Origin: Roseihalotalea indica
GTDB lineage: Bacteria > Bacteroidota > Bacteroidia > Cytophagales > Cyclobacteriaceae
Assembly (NCBI RefSeq): GCF_022458895.1
Contig: NZ_JAINFL010000003.1
Coordinates: 248,001-312,000 of the forward strand
Direction: 5' to 3'
DNA: 64,000 nucleotides
Positions 63,601 to 64,000 of the stretch are shown in pieces. The position numbers and the translations under genes were made by a program. The notes under the pieces were generated by a model that was not told the DNA's origin, did not search any database, and was given only the letters and a program-made list of their open reading frames with translations. How positions within the stretch are numbered: the stretch's first letter is position 1; each line of letters opens with the position of its first letter.

Positions 63601-63898
63601 GGAAGAGAATCTTATCCAGCCTAAGCAGAAAACTTTTCAGGATGTCATCAATTTTCCCAATCAATTGAATGCCGAGCTTCTAAACCTTAAAAGTCGGGTG
63701 GGTTCTCATGCCCCTCAGCCTACTGAAGGAGCACAGCAGCGGTTAGACGATTTGCTGGCAGAATGGAAAACTCATAAAACTGCCATGAAACAGATTATTG
63801 ATGTAGAATTAGCTGCATTCAACCAACTGTATCTGGAGCAGAATATACCAGCGGTTATTTTACCACTTCCTGAAGAAGCCCCCGAAGCTGGTAAATAG
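60698..63898 (+). CDS. Sortilin/BNR-type beta-propeller secreted protein
   Basis: The ATG at 60698 gives 1066 residues with a good signal peptide ([19 protein letters not shown]...); an ATG at 60662 would add 12 residues. The body is a pair of multi-bladed propellers with Asp-box repeats: [52 protein letters not shown] and [13 protein letters not shown], matching the Vps10/sortilin-like WD40/YVTN/BNR family found widely in Bacteroidota and often labelled glycosyl hydrolase. No sialidase catalytic residues are evident. A C-terminal region from about 830 has a beta-sandwich-like stretch and then long helices (about 925-1040). Probably periplasmic or surface-exposed; substrate unknown. Confidence 0.9.
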   Translation: MSVITTSVHLLLLSFLFLGQPKYAIAQKKKNQKNTESAESLSDSALYHGLQLRNIGPFRGGRSVAVSGVIQKPHVYYMGSTGGGVWKTEDSGISWKNISDGSFKTGSVGDIAVAESDPNVIYVGMGEHAIRGVMTTHGDGIYKSTDAGSTWQQMGLDKTRHISDVIVHPQNPDIVYVAAQGAAHGPTEDRGIYKSTDGGATWEKILFVDENTGASGLSMDMTNPRILYAAMWEHQRYPWTVKSGGPGSAIYKSTDSGETWEKLTEGLPEEMGKVGVSVSRANPERVWANIEAEEGGVYRSDNGGKEWTLVSDDRITRARAWYYTEVFADPQNPEIVYVLNAPMLKSIDGGKNFAPVPTPHGDNHDLWINPHNNQQMINGNDGGANVSFNAGKSWSTQENQPTVQFYRVITDNRFPYYVYGGQQDNSTVAIASRTAEDGIGWKDWYAVSGGESAFLAFDEDDPQLVYGGSYQGNISVYDHATNMTKDIMAYPVIGLGSIPKEMKYRFNWNAPIVMSQHDKKTIYHGANLVLKSTDGGLSWDEISPDLTRNDTTKQGVGGGPFINEGAGGENYNTLAYMIESPHQAGVLWTGSDDGLVHVTLDGGQNWKNVTPSGAEEGIINAIEVSPHNASTAYITLIRYKLNDFAPYVYKTTDNGESWTEINQGFDEEDFVRVVREDPKRKDLLYAGTEGGMYISYDGGQQWNAFSLNLPVCPINDITFRNNDMVIATSGRGFWILDDVGALQQGAENLADASLKLFEPKPTYLLDVPVPEEPVPGMGQNPMNGVIIDYFLQEEVPDSVLITMEVLNANGKVLREYDNQKDESFKKYPGGPGPKPVLPAKAGINRFAWDFRTSSIPNVPDVFVNGDYRGYVVPPGDYQIRLALGEETQTVNCTILPDPRLDATDADYAAQEKILAAIEKNVKEIHQSVNAMRKAKDQVKSINAILKDMEGKEVLVDTGKALISRIEDWEENLIQPKQKTFQDVINFPNQLNAELLNLKSRVGSHAPQPTEGAQQRLDDLLAEWKTHKTAMKQIIDVELAAFNQLYLEQNIPAVILPLPEEAPEAGK

Positions 63899-63902
63899 CC
63901 TG

Positions 63903-63921
63903 GGCAGTAAATTCAACTGCC
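63903..63921 (+). terminator. Weak hairpin after propeller gene
   Basis: GGCAGT and ACTGCC form a 6-bp stem with a 7-base loop four bases after the stop codon; no T run follows, so it is only a weak terminator candidate. No gene is seen in the remaining sequence to the window end. Confidence 0.3.
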
Positions 63922-64000
63922 AGCTAGCTTTACTAAGGTCTTGCTGGTGATGTCTGGGATTCATAGTTATTATATTAACAAACAACGATGCACCTACTAT

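Noticed and set aside
1..64000. tRNA genes, rRNA genes, CRISPR arrays or prophage
   Set aside because: No cloverleaf with a conserved T loop, no rRNA-like sequence, no regularly spaced repeats and no phage structural genes were seen on reading through.

Overview
The window reads as a chromosomal segment of a Bacteroidota bacterium, most likely a marine or particle-associated member of the Cytophagales (inference). The grounds are a SusC/SusD pair, FG-GAP/ASPIC-UnbV proteins, a Bacteroidota-type lone FtsX/MacB permease, a MarR-GNAT fusion, a DUF4301 protein, candidate TAnnTTTG promoter elements and little sign of Shine-Dalgarno use. I see no rRNA, tRNA, CRISPR array, prophage or intact insertion sequence. 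Coding density is ordinary.

Layout. 0-6.2 kb: the 3' part of a TPM/YgcG-type membrane protein, a 60-residue CxxC-tailed protein, and a 1535-residue polytopic membrane protein combining a Cache-like sensor with what looks like a P-loop-less STAND-type NTPase module. 6.5-16.6 kb: an outer-membrane uptake locus (FG-GAP/ASPIC protein, SusC, SusD), closed by a bidirectional terminator against a convergent beta-propeller lipoprotein. The SusC leader holds a 12-codon ORF ending W-Y-Y-P-stop followed by a small hairpin. 16.7-21 kb: an SH3-like membrane protein, an Nramp-related transporter with altered metal motifs and no standard start codon, a DUF4301 protein, and a frameshifted RAYT/IS200-like transposase. 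21-28 kb: secreted serine hydrolase, GMC oxidoreductase with its Tat-type small subunit, a potassium-channel-like protein and a sodium:solute symporter. 28.8-32 kb: subtilase and sensor kinase.

32.3-37 kb is a tight catabolic operon: Tat-exported isomerase-like protein, a 32-residue ORF overlapping it as TGATG, a formylglycine sulfatase with HEAT-like tail, and a GH29 alpha-L-fucosidase. A beta-hydroxyacid dehydrogenase follows. Together these suggest use of sulfated fucose-containing glycans (inference). 38-44 kb carries a ring-cleaving dioxygenase plus carboxylesterase pair (MhqO/MhqD-like), a permease with two palindromic operators and a -24/-12-like promoter, a MarR-GNAT regulator with a perfect 10-bp inverted-repeat operator, and an SRPBCC protein. 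44-53 kb: Uma2 nuclease-fold protein, GH13 amylase, outer-membrane barrel, TauE/SafE exporter, BamE-like lipoprotein, fatty-acid hydroxylase-type enzyme, DUF1648-like protein, TonB receptor. 53-64 kb: multi-PAS kinase, glycerate kinase, tandem UspA, class V aminotransferase, DUF1963 protein and a large sortilin-like propeller protein.

The features that ordinary gene content does not explain are the degenerate NTPase sensor, the SusC leader peptide candidate, the double-palindrome promoter of the permease, a dispersed palindromic intergenic repeat (two clear copies, at 26.5 and 42.5 kb), and A/T-rich degenerate spacer tracts just before three start codons.
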